Assembly: GCF_004000785.1 (NCBI RefSeq)
Contig: NZ_BILX01000003.1
Coordinates: 1 to 64,000 of the forward strand
Direction: 5' to 3'
From: Paenibacillus ehimensis NBRC 15659
Lineage (GTDB): Bacteria > Bacillota > Bacilli > Paenibacillales > NBRC-103111
DNA: 64,000 nt
Of this stretch, positions 24,501 through 35,200 are shown one piece after another. Numbering within the stretch: position 1 is the stretch's first letter; every line of letters starts with the position of its first letter. The notes beneath the pieces were generated by a model. The model was not told the origin of the DNA, searched no databases, and saw only the letters and a list, made by a program, of their open reading frames with translations. The position numbers and the translations under genes are program-made.

Positions 24501-27500
24501 TCGCATCGTCCCGTTTGTTCGTTTCGATCCACCGCTGCAGCCACATTAGCCAGCCATGGTGAACCGCTGCTTCCCCGTATTCCCCCGGGCCCGCTTCCAC
24601 GGCACAGCCCGTTAAATCGATAACCCCGATCAATCGGGACAACAGGCCCTCGGACAAATTGGACGAAAGCTCGTCTTCTTCCAAAATCACGAACTCTGCC
24701 AAATTACGCGCCAGCTCCGAGGCCAGCAACCCGTTTTCTTTTGTCGTCACAATGGCGATCGTTCCTTGGATGTCTCTCGCTTTGCCCGCGGAGGATAGCT
24801 GCCAGCGCTTGTGTAGGAACGTCATTGTACGGGCTGACGGCGAATGGGAAAGAGCTGCATGCTGCGACCGATCGTCGTCCGCCTCCGGGCTGCCGCCCGG
24901 ACCGAGGCCGATCTGAGGCGCCCAGCAGCGCTCTTTGGCGAACGGATAAGGAGGCAGGCTGACGCGCCGTGGAACGCTTGCCGCGTAGAGCGGACTCCAG
25001 TCCACTTGCAGCCCTTTCACCCACAGCTCCAGCAGCTTGCCGTAAGCCCGCTGATCAAACCATGCGCGGACGACTTCGTTCCACGCTTCATCCGATGCCA
25101 ATAACGTCATCGTCTCTTTATGAGCCTTCACTTGCCCCCGATAAATCCCCTCCGCGCCCTGGATATTTCCTGAAATAAACGCCCGAAGCTTCTCCTGCAG
25201 TTCTGCGGACGAATGAACAAGGCAGCCAAGCCGCTCCTCCATCGCTTCCCTGCCGGTTTGCAAAGTAAACGCCATGTCCGCTAACCGGCATGAATCGCTG
25301 CTCCCGTTCAGCAGAGCGTCCAGCAGTTGCTTCGCCCGTTCCTGCAGGCGTTCCTGCGTCTTCGCGGACAGCACAATGACGGCCGGCTCGCGAGGTTCGG
25401 AAGACAATGCCGGCTCCACGACTTCGCAAGGCATATATTCCTCAATGATCAAATGGGCGTTGGCTCCACCCGCGCCGAAGGAGGAAATGCCCGCCCGGCG
25501 CGGAGCTTCCTCCATCTTCCCGTTCCGGTCGATTTCCGGCCTTTTCCATTCCTGCAACTGCCGCTGCACAACGAAGGGCGTCGCGCCAAAATCGATGTTT
25601 GGATTCAATGCATGGGCGTGAATCGACGGCACCAGCAGCCGATGCTTCATCTGCAAAAGAACCTTCGTCAATCCGGCGATGCCGGCCGCGCTTTCGCAAT
25701 GTCCGATATTGGATTTGACCGAACCGATCGCGCAAAACTGCCGGTCTGCGGTATACGCCGCAAACGCCGTGGACAGCCCCGCGATTTCGATCGGGTCGCC
25801 AAGCGACGTCCCCGTACCGTGAGCTTCCATATAGCTGATGCTTCTCGGATCGATGCCAGATTTTGCAATGGCTCTCCCGATGACGCCGGACTGAGCGCCC
25901 GGGTTCGGAACGGTATACCCGTTAGTTTTGCCGCCGTGATTGATCGCGGAGCCCTTGATGACTCCGTAAATGTGATCCCCGTCCGCTACGGCTTTGGATA
26001 GCGGCTTCAGAATAACCGCTCCTACGCCTTCGCCCGGCACATATCCGTCGCCGCCCGAGCCGAAGCTTTCGCAGCGGCCCTTGCTGGACAGGAAGCCGCC
26101 CTGATTCAGCATAATGTATTTGTTCGGATGCACCGATACGTTTACGCCGCCGGCGACAGCCGCTTCGCACTCCTCATTCTGTAAGCTCTGGCAGGCAAGA
26201 TGGATCGCGGTCAAAGAGGAAGAACACATCGTATCGACAGCCATGCTCGGCCCGTGAAAATTGCAAAAATAAGAAACCCGGTTCGCGATGGACGCCGGGT
26301 TGCCGCTGAGCGCAATAGGCTTATGCCCCAATGCCTGTGCCTGGGCGCCGTAGAGCTGGTATTCCTCGTACATGACGCCGACATAGACGCCGACGCGGTT
26401 TCCGAACTCGCCGTTCCTCTGTTCCCCCAGGGTATCCTTTGTATACCCCGCATCTTCCAAAGCTTCGTATACGGTTTGCAGAAACAGCCGCTCCTGCGGG
26501 TCCATCAGCTCCGCCTCTTTGGGGGATATATTGAAAAACAGCGGGTCGAAGCAATCGACATCATCCAGAAATCCGCCCCATCTGCCGCCGCCTTTATTCG
26601 CCCGGCCTTCGGCTTCGCCTGCATACAGACGGTAATCCCAGCGATCCTGCGGAATTTCTGTTATACAGTCTTTGGCATTTGTCAAATTGCTCCAAAATTG
26701 TTCCAAATTATTGGCTTGCGGATAGCGGCCCGCGAGGCCGATGATGGCTATATCCGTCGACGGCTTGGCGGTTGATCTGACGGCATCGGATGCAAATCTC
26801 TGCCCTGACTTCATGCGAGACGTGCGTTTGGCGATGTCGGCCGTGGCGACGTTCCTGTTCGAAGCGACAGAGGTATGCGTTTCGCCCGACGGTAGGCCAA
26901 GCAGTTCGATCAGCCGTTCCCGATGAGACTTTACAAAATAGCGGGCTAACGCTCCAATGGTCTGATACTCAAACAGCAATGTTTTCGATAAGGTGCCGAA
27001 GCCGGATTCCAGTTGCTTGGTCAGCTGCATGACCATGATCGAGTCGATTCCGTATGTCTCCATCGGGGCATCGGATTCTATTTGATTTGACGGCAACTTG
27101 AGCACGGAAGCGAGTGCCTTTTTCAAATAATTTGCCGTCTGTTCTGTCAGCGATCGTTCCGACGTTTCCGCACCCCGTCGCGGACGTTCCTCGCCTTGGA
27201 CCTGAACATGCTGCCCGAATTTCCCGGGATGAGCGTTGACCAGGAGCTTCGCAATGTTATGCAGCGTACAGTATTCAATGAAGAACGCTGAGGTCAGCTC
27301 CAGCCGGAATTGCCGGTTCATCATGCCCGCCAGTTCCGCCAGCATCGTCTGGTCAAATCCGTATTCCGCAAGCTCAACGTCCTTGTCCAATTTCTCCGGC
27401 GCTACATGAAGGATGCCCGCGGCCATATGCGTCAAAGTGTGCAGCAGGTCCAGCTTCGTTACATCACCCGCAGCAGGCCCGGAAGCGGTTGTCTCTTGCC

Positions 27501-30500
27501 GGGTTCCGGCGACGTGCCATCTCGCCAGCAACTCCTCCTTGAGCCGGGATGTGCGTCCGTGAACGACTGTCACTTGGCAGTCGTCCGAATGGAACGCCCG
27601 GTAAAACATGCCGAGGCCCGCTTCCGTCGTCATCGCTTTCATCCCGACGCTGTGCAGCAGCAGTTGTTCCGCTTTCGCTTCCAGGCGCATGCCGCCTTCC
27701 CGCCAGAGCGGCCAATTCAACGCCAGCGTTTTCCCATGGCGCCGTCCGGACGCCGCTAACTCGCTTCGGTACTGCGCGTAGCTGTCCATGAAGGCATTGG
27801 CTGCCGCATAGTCGGCTTGCCCCGGATTGCCGAACATGCCAGCCAGTGAAGAAAAGAGAACGAAGAAATCGAGCTGCATATCCCGGCTCGCCTCATCCAA
27901 ATGAACGGTGCCGCATACTTTGGGCGCTATCACTTCTTCCGCTTCGGCTTCCCGTTTGTTCAGGATAAAGTTGTCCCTTACGATTCCCGCACTGTGAATA
28001 ATGCCGTTAAGCTTGCCGTATTTTTGTCGGATGTGCTTCATAAGGTCCGATACCGCCTGCCGGTCCGCTACATCGGACTGCCGGTACACCATGTGGGCGC
28101 CAGCTTGCTCCAATTTATTCAGCTCTTGGAGCTTATCGCCGCTTAGCTCCGATCTGCCGGTTAGAATCAGCACCGGCCTGCGCGCTTTCGCAGCGATTTC
28201 CCTGGCAAATATAAGTCCGAGTCCGCCCGTTCCGCCCGATATCAAATAAACGCCGCCATCTCTCCAAGGCATGTCAGCCTGCTTCCCTGCCACTGGGAGT
28301 TCGTTCCATGACTTCTCATACCGTTTGCCTGCGCTATAGCGGATATGCATTTCGGCTGCCGTACCGTTTTCTTTCAATAGGGCAGCAATCTGGCTGGCGT
28401 TCATTCCCGGATCGACCTCAATCAACTGGGCGGACAGCTTCGGATTTTCAAGAACAGCCGTTCTCAATAACCCCGAAAGCGCCGATAACAAATGCAGCTG
28501 CCCCTCATTCGCCACTACCGTCTGGATGAAAATTTTGCCATCTGCTTCATCCGCGTTATGGCCGATCAGCCGCCGAATTTCGCCAAACGCCCGCAAAGCG
28601 GCCGTGCGGAATCGTTGCTCCATCCCGCTGTTTTCCGGCTGCCGGCGAGTCTCATCCTCCGAAGCCAGCGCGATGCATGTCGCGCCGCCGTTCATTTCGA
28701 CGGCAAGCTGCTCCTTCAGATCGGCATAAGGCTCACACAGCATGACGATATGGCGGGCGTAAACGGAAGCCGGAGCGCCGGTTTCAGAGTCCCGCACTTT
28801 CCATTCAGGCACCAGCAGCAGCGTATTTTCGGCAGAAAGCTTCATCGCCGCATCGTGTTCGTCTTCCAATATCCGGCTGCTCACCCCTTGCATGCGCGCG
28901 CAGAGGACGCCCCTATCGTCGCAAATGTCGATGTCCAGCTTTTGCAGCGTTTCCAGGCCGCGGCTGCCTTCACTGTACCGGACGTACGCCCACATGGAGG
29001 ACGCGCAGGGACGAAACACGTCAAGCCGTTCCAGGGCAAACGGCAACGCAGGCTGTTTCATGGGCAAGCCTTCATGTCCGGTTCCCATCCATAACCCGAT
29101 GGACGCTTGGAGAGCGGCATCTATGATGGCGGGATGCAAGACGTACCGGGCTTGATCGTCCTCCAGAGCAGAATGGAGCTTCAAGCAGGCGAGCGCTTCG
29201 CCCTGCCCTACATACAGCGTATCCAGCGCCTGATGAAAGTGACCGTAATGCAGCCCCAGCTCGTCATAAGCTTGATAGCAAGCTTCTTTAGAAACGGTAT
29301 TCAGGCTGCAGCGGGACCGCACTTCCGCCAAATCGACGGACAGCGAATCTGCGTATTCCATAATCACTGCACTGCCGAAGCTGGATAGAACGGGTTCCTC
29401 AGCCTGTTGATTGCAATCCCGCGCAAATATCTCGTAACGGATTTCTCCATCGTCTTCGCTGGGACGGATTGCGATGCTCACTTCTATCGGCTCGTCCTCC
29501 AGGCCGATAGGCTTCGTCCATGCGATCTGCTGCAGCGAGACGACAGACCGTTCCGGCGCCAGCCCGCCCAACGCATTCTCCACGGCGGCCCGCGCCATTT
29601 CAAGATGGGCGGCTGCCGGCAATACTTTCTTACCTTTCACCACATGATCCGCAAGGAAAAACTCGTTTCCCGTAAAAGTTGATGCATACTTCTGCTCCGT
29701 CAAATCCGAAATATTCCGATGCAGCAGCGGGTGAAGATAGGAAGCGCCGACTGCGGACGCTGCGCTCGAATGCGGCGTGAGAGCCGCTTTCTTCTCATAT
29801 TCCGGCACCCAGCAGCGCTCTCTGGCAAAAGGATAAGTCGGCAGGCCCATACGTTTGCGTGCGCCTTCTTGATGGAGTATCGTCCAGTCCAAACGCAGCC
29901 CGCTCACCCACAGCTCAAGCAGCTTGCCGTACTTTCCTTTTCGGGCCCACTGCGCAATGGTGCCCTGCATATCGTCGTCAGACGACAGCAGAGACAGCGG
30001 CTCATGGCCGCTCTTCGCTTGTCCGCTGTAGATGCCTTCAAGGCTGGTCCTGCCTTCCATAAAATGTTCCAGCTTCTCCATCAAATCCGCTATGGATTCG
30101 ACCAGCATACCGAGGCGCGCTTCCATCGCTTCCCGCCCTGTCTGCAGCGTATAGGCTATGTCCGCCAAATGGCGGTCGGCATAGCGCTGCTCCCGCAAGG
30201 CGGCGAGCAGCCGGCTTGCCAATGCGCGCAGCCGCTCCTCATTTCTCGCGGACAGCACGATGATTGCCGGGAGGTCAGGCAGGTCAGGAGCGGAAGAAGC
30301 TGCCGGCTCGTCCGGCACATACTCCCCGATGACGACATGAGCGTTCGAACCGCCTGCGCCGAAAGATGAAATGCCCGCGATCCGCGGCGCTTCTATCATG
30401 ACTCCGTCGATCTCGACCGCAGGTCTCTCCCAGTCGCCCAGCTTCTGCTGGACAACAAAAGGAGTTTGATCGAAGTCGATGTTCGCGTTGGTCCGCTGCG

Positions 30501-32226
30501 AATGGATGGACGGAACAAGCTGCCGGTATTTCATCTGCAAAAGCACTTTGGTGACGCCGGCAATACCCGCAGCGCTTTCACAGTGGCCGATATTCGATTT
30601 GGCTGAGCCGATGGCGCAGAAGCCTGTATCTTGCGTGTACGCTCTGAAAGCTTTGGTCAGGCCGGCAATTTCAATCGGGTCTCCCAGCGAAGTGCCGGTG
30701 CCGTGAGCCTCGATATAACTGATGCTGCGCGGATGAATGCCCGCCTCTTTGATCGCCCTGCTGATGACACTCGCTTGCCGGTTAGGGTTAGGGACGGTAT
30801 ATCCGTTCGTCTTGCCGCCGTGGTTGACGGCCGTTCCCTTAATTACGCCGTAGATCCGGTCTCCATCGGCAATTGCCTTGGCGAGAGGCTTGAGCAGAAC
30901 GGCCCCCACTCCCTCTCCCGGCACGTAACCGTCGCCGCCTTCCCCGAAGCTCTCGCACCTGCCTTTGCTCGACAAGAAACCGCCTTGCGTCAGCATCACG
31001 TATTTGTTCGGATGAACCGAGACGTTGACGCCTCCTGCGACCGCCACCGCACATTCTCCTTTTTGCAAGCTTTGGCATGCCAGATGAATGGCGGTGAGGG
31101 ATGAGGAGCACATCGTATCTACGACCATGCTGGGGCCGTGGAAATTGCAAAAATAGGAGACGCGATTGGCGATAGAAGCCGGGTTGCCGTTCAGCGCGAA
31201 CGGTTCTTTGCCCGTCAGTTGGGCTTCGGCGCCGTACAGCTGATATTCCTGATACATGACGCCGACAAACACCCCTGCGTTGCCCTCCGACTCCGTCCCC
31301 GGTAGGCCGGCCACCGTTTCCCGCGTATATCCTGCGTCTTCAAGCGTTTCATACACACATTCCAAGAAAAGACGCTCCTGCGGATCAATCCGTTCCGCTT
31401 CCCTGGGAGAAATATGGAAAAAGAGCGGATCAAACAGATCGACGCCTTCCAGAAATCCGCCCCTTCTGCCGGAAGGCGAGCCTGCCCCGCCCTGCCGCTC
31501 GCCGGCATGAATCCGATCATCCCAGCGGCTCTGCGGAATTTCCGTAATGCAATCTTTGCCGTTTTTCAAGTTGTCCCAATACTCGTGGATATTGGCTGCC
31601 CCCGGATAACGCCCGGACAGACCGATAATCGCAATTTCGGGCGGTTGCTGCGCGACAGTCGAAGAAACCGTCGTAGAAGCCGCCGATTGCGCCGGGATTG
31701 TTTCTGCCAGGAGCCTGGCTTTGGCCGGTTGTCTGAAGCGCTCCTTCTTCCCGCTTACGGAGTTCGGACCTTGCACGGCGTTCCTGTCTGCTTCTGGATT
31801 GCCCGGCGTGCCGACGGGCTTGCCGAGCAGCTCCGTCAGCTTGCTATGATAGGAACGTAAGAAATATCCGGTCAAATCGTGAATATTGTGATATTCGAAA
31901 AACAACGTTTTCGGCAGCGGTCCGAAGACCGTCTCCAGTTGATCCGTCAGCTTCATGACCATAACGGAATCGATCCCGTATTGCTCCAGCGGGGCGTCCG
32001 CTTCGATTTGCCGCTCCGGCAGCATGATGACGGCCGCAAGCAGCTTTTTGAGATAGTGAACCGCACGTTCCCGAAGAACTTTATCTTCTCCCTGCTCCGG
32101 TTCAGCGGGTATGCCGCGTTTGCCCTCGGCTGCGGACAGCAGGAACTGGAGCTGCTCCGCAGCGTTTTCATGACTGATTCGGCCTTGTTTAATCTGGTTG
32201 TATAGAAGTGACAGTTGCTCTTTCAT
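21529..32226 (-). CDS. Trans-AT PKS D: ACP, KS-DH-KR-ACP(dead)-ACP, KS-KR-ACP, KS
   Basis: The protein has 3565 residues. A helical N-terminus (1-30, LLYNQIKQGRISHENAAEQL) is probably a docking element. ACP (Ser87) serves the last module of protein C. Module: KS (C373), DH (His861 in HVVKGKKVLP, Asp in IIDAALQ), KR (Tyr1473), an ACP whose Ser is replaced (Gln1626 in GFDQT), and a second, normal ACP (Ser1729). Next: KS (C2001), no DH, KR (Tyr2845; AGLVDVA lacks the B-type Asp, so A-type), ACP (Ser2997). Last: KS (C3248; His of ETHGTG and NIGH kept) and a polar tail; its DH-ACP-KR are in protein E. No AT. ATG 32226 with GAGGTG six bases upstream is chosen; an upstream in-frame start at 32388 would overlap the end of protein C by about 150 bases. 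Confidence 0.92.
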   Translation of the reverse strand: MKEQLSLLYNQIKQGRISHENAAEQLQFLLSAAEGKRGIPAEPEQGEDKVLRERAVHYLKKLLAAVIMLPERQIEADAPLEQYGIDSVMVMKLTDQLETVFGPLPKTLFFEYHNIHDLTGYFLRSYHSKLTELLGKPVGTPGNPEADRNAVQGPNSVSGKKERFRQPAKARLLAETIPAQSAASTTVSSTVAQQPPEIAIIGLSGRYPGAANIHEYWDNLKNGKDCITEIPQSRWDDRIHAGERQGGAGSPSGRRGGFLEGVDLFDPLFFHISPREAERIDPQERLFLECVYETLEDAGYTRETVAGLPGTESEGNAGVFVGVMYQEYQLYGAEAQLTGKEPFALNGNPASIANRVSYFCNFHGPSMVVDTMCSSSLTAIHLACQSLQKGECAVAVAGGVNVSVHPNKYVMLTQGGFLSSKGRCESFGEGGDGYVPGEGVGAVLLKPLAKAIADGDRIYGVIKGTAVNHGGKTNGYTVPNPNRQASVISRAIKEAGIHPRSISYIEAHGTGTSLGDPIEIAGLTKAFRAYTQDTGFCAIGSAKSNIGHCESAAGIAGVTKVLLQMKYRQLVPSIHSQRTNANIDFDQTPFVVQQKLGDWERPAVEIDGVMIEAPRIAGISSFGAGGSNAHVVIGEYVPDEPAASSAPDLPDLPAIIVLSARNEERLRALASRLLAALREQRYADRHLADIAYTLQTGREAMEARLGMLVESIADLMEKLEHFMEGRTSLEGIYSGQAKSGHEPLSLLSSDDDMQGTIAQWARKGKYGKLLELWVSGLRLDWTILHQEGARKRMGLPTYPFARERCWVPEYEKKAALTPHSSAASAVGASYLHPLLHRNISDLTEQKYASTFTGNEFFLADHVVKGKKVLPAAAHLEMARAAVENALGGLAPERSVVSLQQIAWTKPIGLEDEPIEVSIAIRPSEDDGEIRYEIFARDCNQQAEEPVLSSFGSAVIMEYADSLSVDLAEVRSRCSLNTVSKEACYQAYDELGLHYGHFHQALDTLYVGQGEALACLKLHSALEDDQARYVLHPAIIDAALQASIGLWMGTGHEGLPMKQPALPFALERLDVFRPCASSMWAYVRYSEGSRGLETLQKLDIDICDDRGVLCARMQGVSSRILEDEHDAAMKLSAENTLLLVPEWKVRDSETGAPASVYARHIVMLCEPYADLKEQLAVEMNGGATCIALASEDETRRQPENSGMEQRFRTAALRAFGEIRRLIGHNADEADGKIFIQTVVANEGQLHLLSALSGLLRTAVLENPKLSAQLIEVDPGMNASQIAALLKENGTAAEMHIRYSAGKRYEKSWNELPVAGKQADMPWRDGGVYLISGGTGGLGLIFAREIAAKARRPVLILTGRSELSGDKLQELNKLEQAGAHMVYRQSDVADRQAVSDLMKHIRQKYGKLNGIIHSAGIVRDNFILNKREAEAEEVIAPKVCGTVHLDEASRDMQLDFFVLFSSLAGMFGNPGQADYAAANAFMDSYAQYRSELAASGRRHGKTLALNWPLWREGGMRLEAKAEQLLLHSVGMKAMTTEAGLGMFYRAFHSDDCQVTVVHGRTSRLKEELLARWHVAGTRQETTASGPAAGDVTKLDLLHTLTHMAAGILHVAPEKLDKDVELAEYGFDQTMLAELAGMMNRQFRLELTSAFFIEYCTLHNIAKLLVNAHPGKFGQHVQVQGEERPRRGAETSERSLTEQTANYLKKALASVLKLPSNQIESDAPMETYGIDSIMVMQLTKQLESGFGTLSKTLLFEYQTIGALARYFVKSHRERLIELLGLPSGETHTSVASNRNVATADIAKRTSRMKSGQRFASDAVRSTAKPSTDIAIIGLAGRYPQANNLEQFWSNLTNAKDCITEIPQDRWDYRLYAGEAEGRANKGGGRWGGFLDDVDCFDPLFFNISPKEAELMDPQERLFLQTVYEALEDAGYTKDTLGEQRNGEFGNRVGVYVGVMYEEYQLYGAQAQALGHKPIALSGNPASIANRVSYFCNFHGPSMAVDTMCSSSLTAIHLACQSLQNEECEAAVAGGVNVSVHPNKYIMLNQGGFLSSKGRCESFGSGGDGYVPGEGVGAVILKPLSKAVADGDHIYGVIKGSAINHGGKTNGYTVPNPGAQSGVIGRAIAKSGIDPRSISYMEAHGTGTSLGDPIEIAGLSTAFAAYTADRQFCAIGSVKSNIGHCESAAGIAGLTKVLLQMKHRLLVPSIHAHALNPNIDFGATPFVVQRQLQEWKRPEIDRNGKMEEAPRRAGISSFGAGGANAHLIIEEYMPCEVVEPALSSEPREPAVIVLSAKTQERLQERAKQLLDALLNGSSDSCRLADMAFTLQTGREAMEERLGCLVHSSAELQEKLRAFISGNIQGAEGIYRGQVKAHKETMTLLASDEAWNEVVRAWFDQRAYGKLLELWVKGLQVDWSPLYAASVPRRVSLPPYPFAKERCWAPQIGLGPGGSPEADDDRSQHAALSHSPSARTMTFLHKRWQLSSAGKARDIQGTIAIVTTKENGLLASELARNLAEFVILEEDELSSNLSEGLLSRLIGVIDLTGCAVEAGPGEYGEAAVHHGWLMWLQRWIETNKRDDATLLFVTRGLETFKNASVQLQGAERAGLYRMLQSEYSRLRSRHMDVELGTPAARLARQIADEFLSDSRDPEVCYRDGQRWSSYLSEADEIRSTSVVAGPFPRDQALWITGGTRGLGLLCARHFVQKHGITRLVLSGRETLPPREQWGRYAEQRSDVAEKIKSVMELESQGVQVQVLAVDLTSEKDAREAVDHIRRTLGPVGGVIHCAGLVDVANPAFIRKTPQAVQRVMDPKVRGLHVLYDALLHEPLRFFALFSSVSSVIPALAVGQSDYAMANAYMDYFAEARAGDCPIVSIQWPSWKETGFGEVVGAAYTQTGLLALTDAEGLQLLDRIVLGGMGPVVLPAVLDREAAQPDRWLNRNSSYSAPSASQERPTAASVNPAWSHDRLRGLTLAWLHDLLAQELKIDASRLDADTPFQQYGMDSILLAQVIVSMDRHLAGVSVDPSIILEHPTLRQLANHFVGAYPAELTALFASSEHFVAAARSELSVLHPQHELVHPQSGKFASCSPGDAANKVAVIGIGCHFPDAANPRQFWSNLKQGKDSIKQMPASRRSLTAGAGRANNADRLGAFLDDIEQFDPAYFGISEALAMQLDPLQRQLLEVSVEAATDAGYGKKELWNTQTGVFVGARTGNFSSKLDTYGKETVVGIGQNFIAAHLSHVYNLKGPNMVLDTACSSSLTAIHLAVKSIQNGECALAFAGGVDILLDEAPFEVLGAAGVLSPDGRCKTFSADADGIGLGEGCGVVLLKPLTRAIADNDRIYAVIDGSAVNNDGHTMGITTPNPEAQKELLEKAIQDAGIHPGTISYIETHGTGTLIGDPLELKALTGVFAKYTDVRQFCGVGSVKSNIGHLLSAAGMASFIKVLLSLVHRELPPTLHCGRPNPRFRFDDSPFYIVQTHQPWGDGDGVLRAGISAFGLGGNNAHLIVSNEGIPVSHMVPHPLTCPEVQFNRTRHWPDPAAQCRFPHDRERFEESEQAEQARESAAGFFDYIKL
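27232..27474 (-). other. Inactive ACP domain in PKS D
   Basis: The acyl-carrier fold is kept (VELAEYGFDQTMLAELAG), but the Ser that carries phosphopantetheine is Gln1626 (codon at 27349-27351). The domain cannot be primed. An intact ACP (Ser1729) follows about 100 residues later and must carry the chain. Confidence 0.85.
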
Positions 32227-32239
32227 CGGTGGCACCTCG

Positions 32240-35200
32240 CTATTGAATAAGTGTAGCCAACAGCTTCTCCAGCTCTTCGGGGTCGGTAAACTGTTCCAAC
32301 GAGCATTCGCCGCTTCTGACTTTTTCAACAAGCTCGCGCCAGATCGCCTCCCGGTCCGGCTGTGCGGATGTATCGGCATTCGCGGCATTCAAGCCGGCGC
32401 GCCCGGTCAGTCCCATGAAGCTTCTGATTTTGCCGGCATCGCCGTGCATGACCGCAACTTGCGGTTTCCTCAGAGCAAGCGCCAGATCGAGCGCCTTCAT
32501 GCCGGTTTCGCGGCCCAAAGGGGTCATGCCGGATAGCTGCTTCATTTTGTTGCGCGCCCGCTCATCCATCTGCATGCCACCTTCTTCCCAAAGCGGCCAG
32601 TTGATGGACAACGTATGGCCATGGCGCTCGCCGGCCGCCGCTAGTGCATTCCTGTATTTCGCATAGCGATCCATAAAAGCGTTGGCCGCAGCATAATCCG
32701 CCTGGCCGGTATTGCCGACAATTCCCGACAATGAAGAAAACAGCACAAAAAAATCGAGTTCAAACTCCCGGCTCGCTTCATCCAAATAAACGGTGCCCGC
32801 TACTTTCGGAGCCAGAACCTGATCGATGTCATGCAGCGTTTTTTTGATCATGAAGCTGTCGCGAATCACGCCCGCACTGTGGATAATTCCGTTCAGGCCC
32901 CCGAATTGCCGGCGAATATCGCGCATGAGATCCGATACGGCTTCCAGATCGGATACGTCGGACTGCCTGTAAACAACTTTGGCGCCCATGGACTCAAGCT
33001 GATGCAACTGCCGCTCGCGCGTTCGGTCCATTGGGGATCTGCCGGTAACGATCAAGGTCGGACCGTCCGCGCAGCGGGCGATGTGCTGCGCCGTCGCATA
33101 ACCCAGCCCGCCCATGCCGCCGGTTATTAAATAAATCCCCCCATCCTTCCAAGCCGTTTTCGGGGATCCGGTATCTCCCCCCGCATCGCCCAGTTCTTTC
33201 CACGTCTCCGTATATCTTTTGCCCCGGTCATAGCGGATAGAGGTGTCTCCGGCGCTGGATTTGTTTTGCGTCAGTTTCCGAATCAGCGCTGAAGCTTCTT
33301 CACCCGGCTCCGCTTCGATGATTTGCACAATCACCCGCGGGTTTTCCAGTTCGGCGGTTTTCAGCAGCGCGGATAAGGCCGAATACAGCTCGTATTGCCC
33401 TTGAGCGGCGGTGAGCAGCTGAATCAATACGGGCTCTTCCGGTCTGGCTTTCAAGACGCGCTGAATATGCCCGAAAGCTTGAGACACGGCGGATGCAAAG
33501 CCGCGCTCTATGCTTTCGTCTCCCGGAACACGTTGGCGGTTATCGGCATTCAGCCGGAGGCACAAGGCCGTGTCCATCTCCGCCGAGATGCGTTCGTGCA
33601 TGGCGCTGTCGCTCCAAGGCTCGCAAAGCATGACGATATGGCTGCTGAACAAAAGCTGCGGAACGACTTCCTCCTCCTGCTCCTGCCATTCGGGAACCAG
33701 AAGGAGCGTATCATTCTCATCGGCCGCCTGTACCGCAGAGAGATCGTGCGTCCATCTTTTGGAAGTAAACCCTTTAAGCCGTACGCATACACGCCCTTCG
33801 TCATCGCACACATCAAAATCAAGCTTCTGCACGCGGTCCTGCGGGCCGCAGTTCTCGCTGTAGCGGATATACGCCCACATCTGCGAAGCGCACGGGTGAA
33901 GCACATCCGCTTGCTCCAGCGCGTACGGCACCATCGGTTGATCCATGTGCAACGAACGGGACTGGGCGCCGATCGCAAGGCCGATGGAAGACTGCAGAGC
34001 GGCGTCCAGCAAACTGGGATGCAGCACGTAAGAAGCCGGCGAATCCGCCGCAGCGGAAGGCAGGGACAGTCTGGCGAGCACCCGATCCTGGCCTGTATAT
34101 AAAACTTCGATGCCTTGCAGGGCTGCTCCGTATTCAAGTCCAATTTTGGCAAAAGCTGCATAGCACTCTTCCGAATGCAGCTCGCGCGTACAAGACGCCC
34201 GGATGGCAGAGAGATCGATCCGGAGCGGGCCGCAAGCTTCCTCCTGAAGAACCGCCCTTCCTTGCCCATGGATTACCTCGGTTTCCATGCTCCCATCATG
34301 CGCAGTATCCCCGGTATAGATCTCGTACCGGATTACGTTCCTGTCGTCCTCGTACAGTCTGATGTGAACGGTCGTTTCCCCGCTCGTCGCACGGATCGGG
34401 CTTGCCCACACGATATTGCGAAGCGATATGACGTTCTGTCCGCCGGGCTGCTCAACCGCCGCCTGCTTTACGGCTGCGCGGGCCATCTCCAAATAGGCAA
34501 CCCCTGGCAGCACTTTGCGACCTTTGACGATATGGTCCGCCAGGAAAAACTCCTGCCCCGTAAACGTCGAGGTGAATCGTTGTTCTGCCAAATTCGCCGT
34601 ATTCCGGTGCAGAAGCGGATGTAGAGGGCCGTATAAAGGCTCCGCTTCCGTTGCAGGCACGGACTGCTTAACGTCAGCCGGCGTCAGCCAATAGGTTTCG
34701 CCGGCGAAAGGGTAGGCAGGCAAACGGATTCTGCGAGGCTTAATGTCCCCGTACATCTTGTTCCAGTCGACCGGCACGCCTTTTACCCACATCTGTAACA
34801 GATCGGCGTACATTTTGCGCTCAAGCGCGCTCAAGACCGTTTCGCGCATCTTTTCTTCGGAAGCAAAGAGAGATAGCGCGTCGGACAGACGCTTGACCTG
34901 TCCTGCGTAGATGTCGTCAGGAAAATTTTGCGCTCCATTCGCAACGATGGCTTCCAGCTTTCGGACCAGCTCCTCCACCGAGCCGGCGGTAAACGCCAGC
35001 CGGTCTTCCATGACTTCGCGGCCGACCTGCAAAGTGTAGGCCAAATCGGCCAACTGCGTATCTTTTATTTCCTTGCGGCGGATGAAGGCAAGGAGCTGCT
35101 CAGCCCGCGCCAGAAGCCGGTCTCCATTCCGCGCAGACAACACAATGACGGCAGGATGCCCGGGACCGATTGGCTGGGCACCGCTGCCTGCTTCATGCTG

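Noticed and set aside
32227-32388. Longer N-terminus for PKS D starting at 32388
   Set aside because: The extra 54 residues are the out-of-frame shadow of the end of PKS C, and a good ribosome site precedes ATG 32226.
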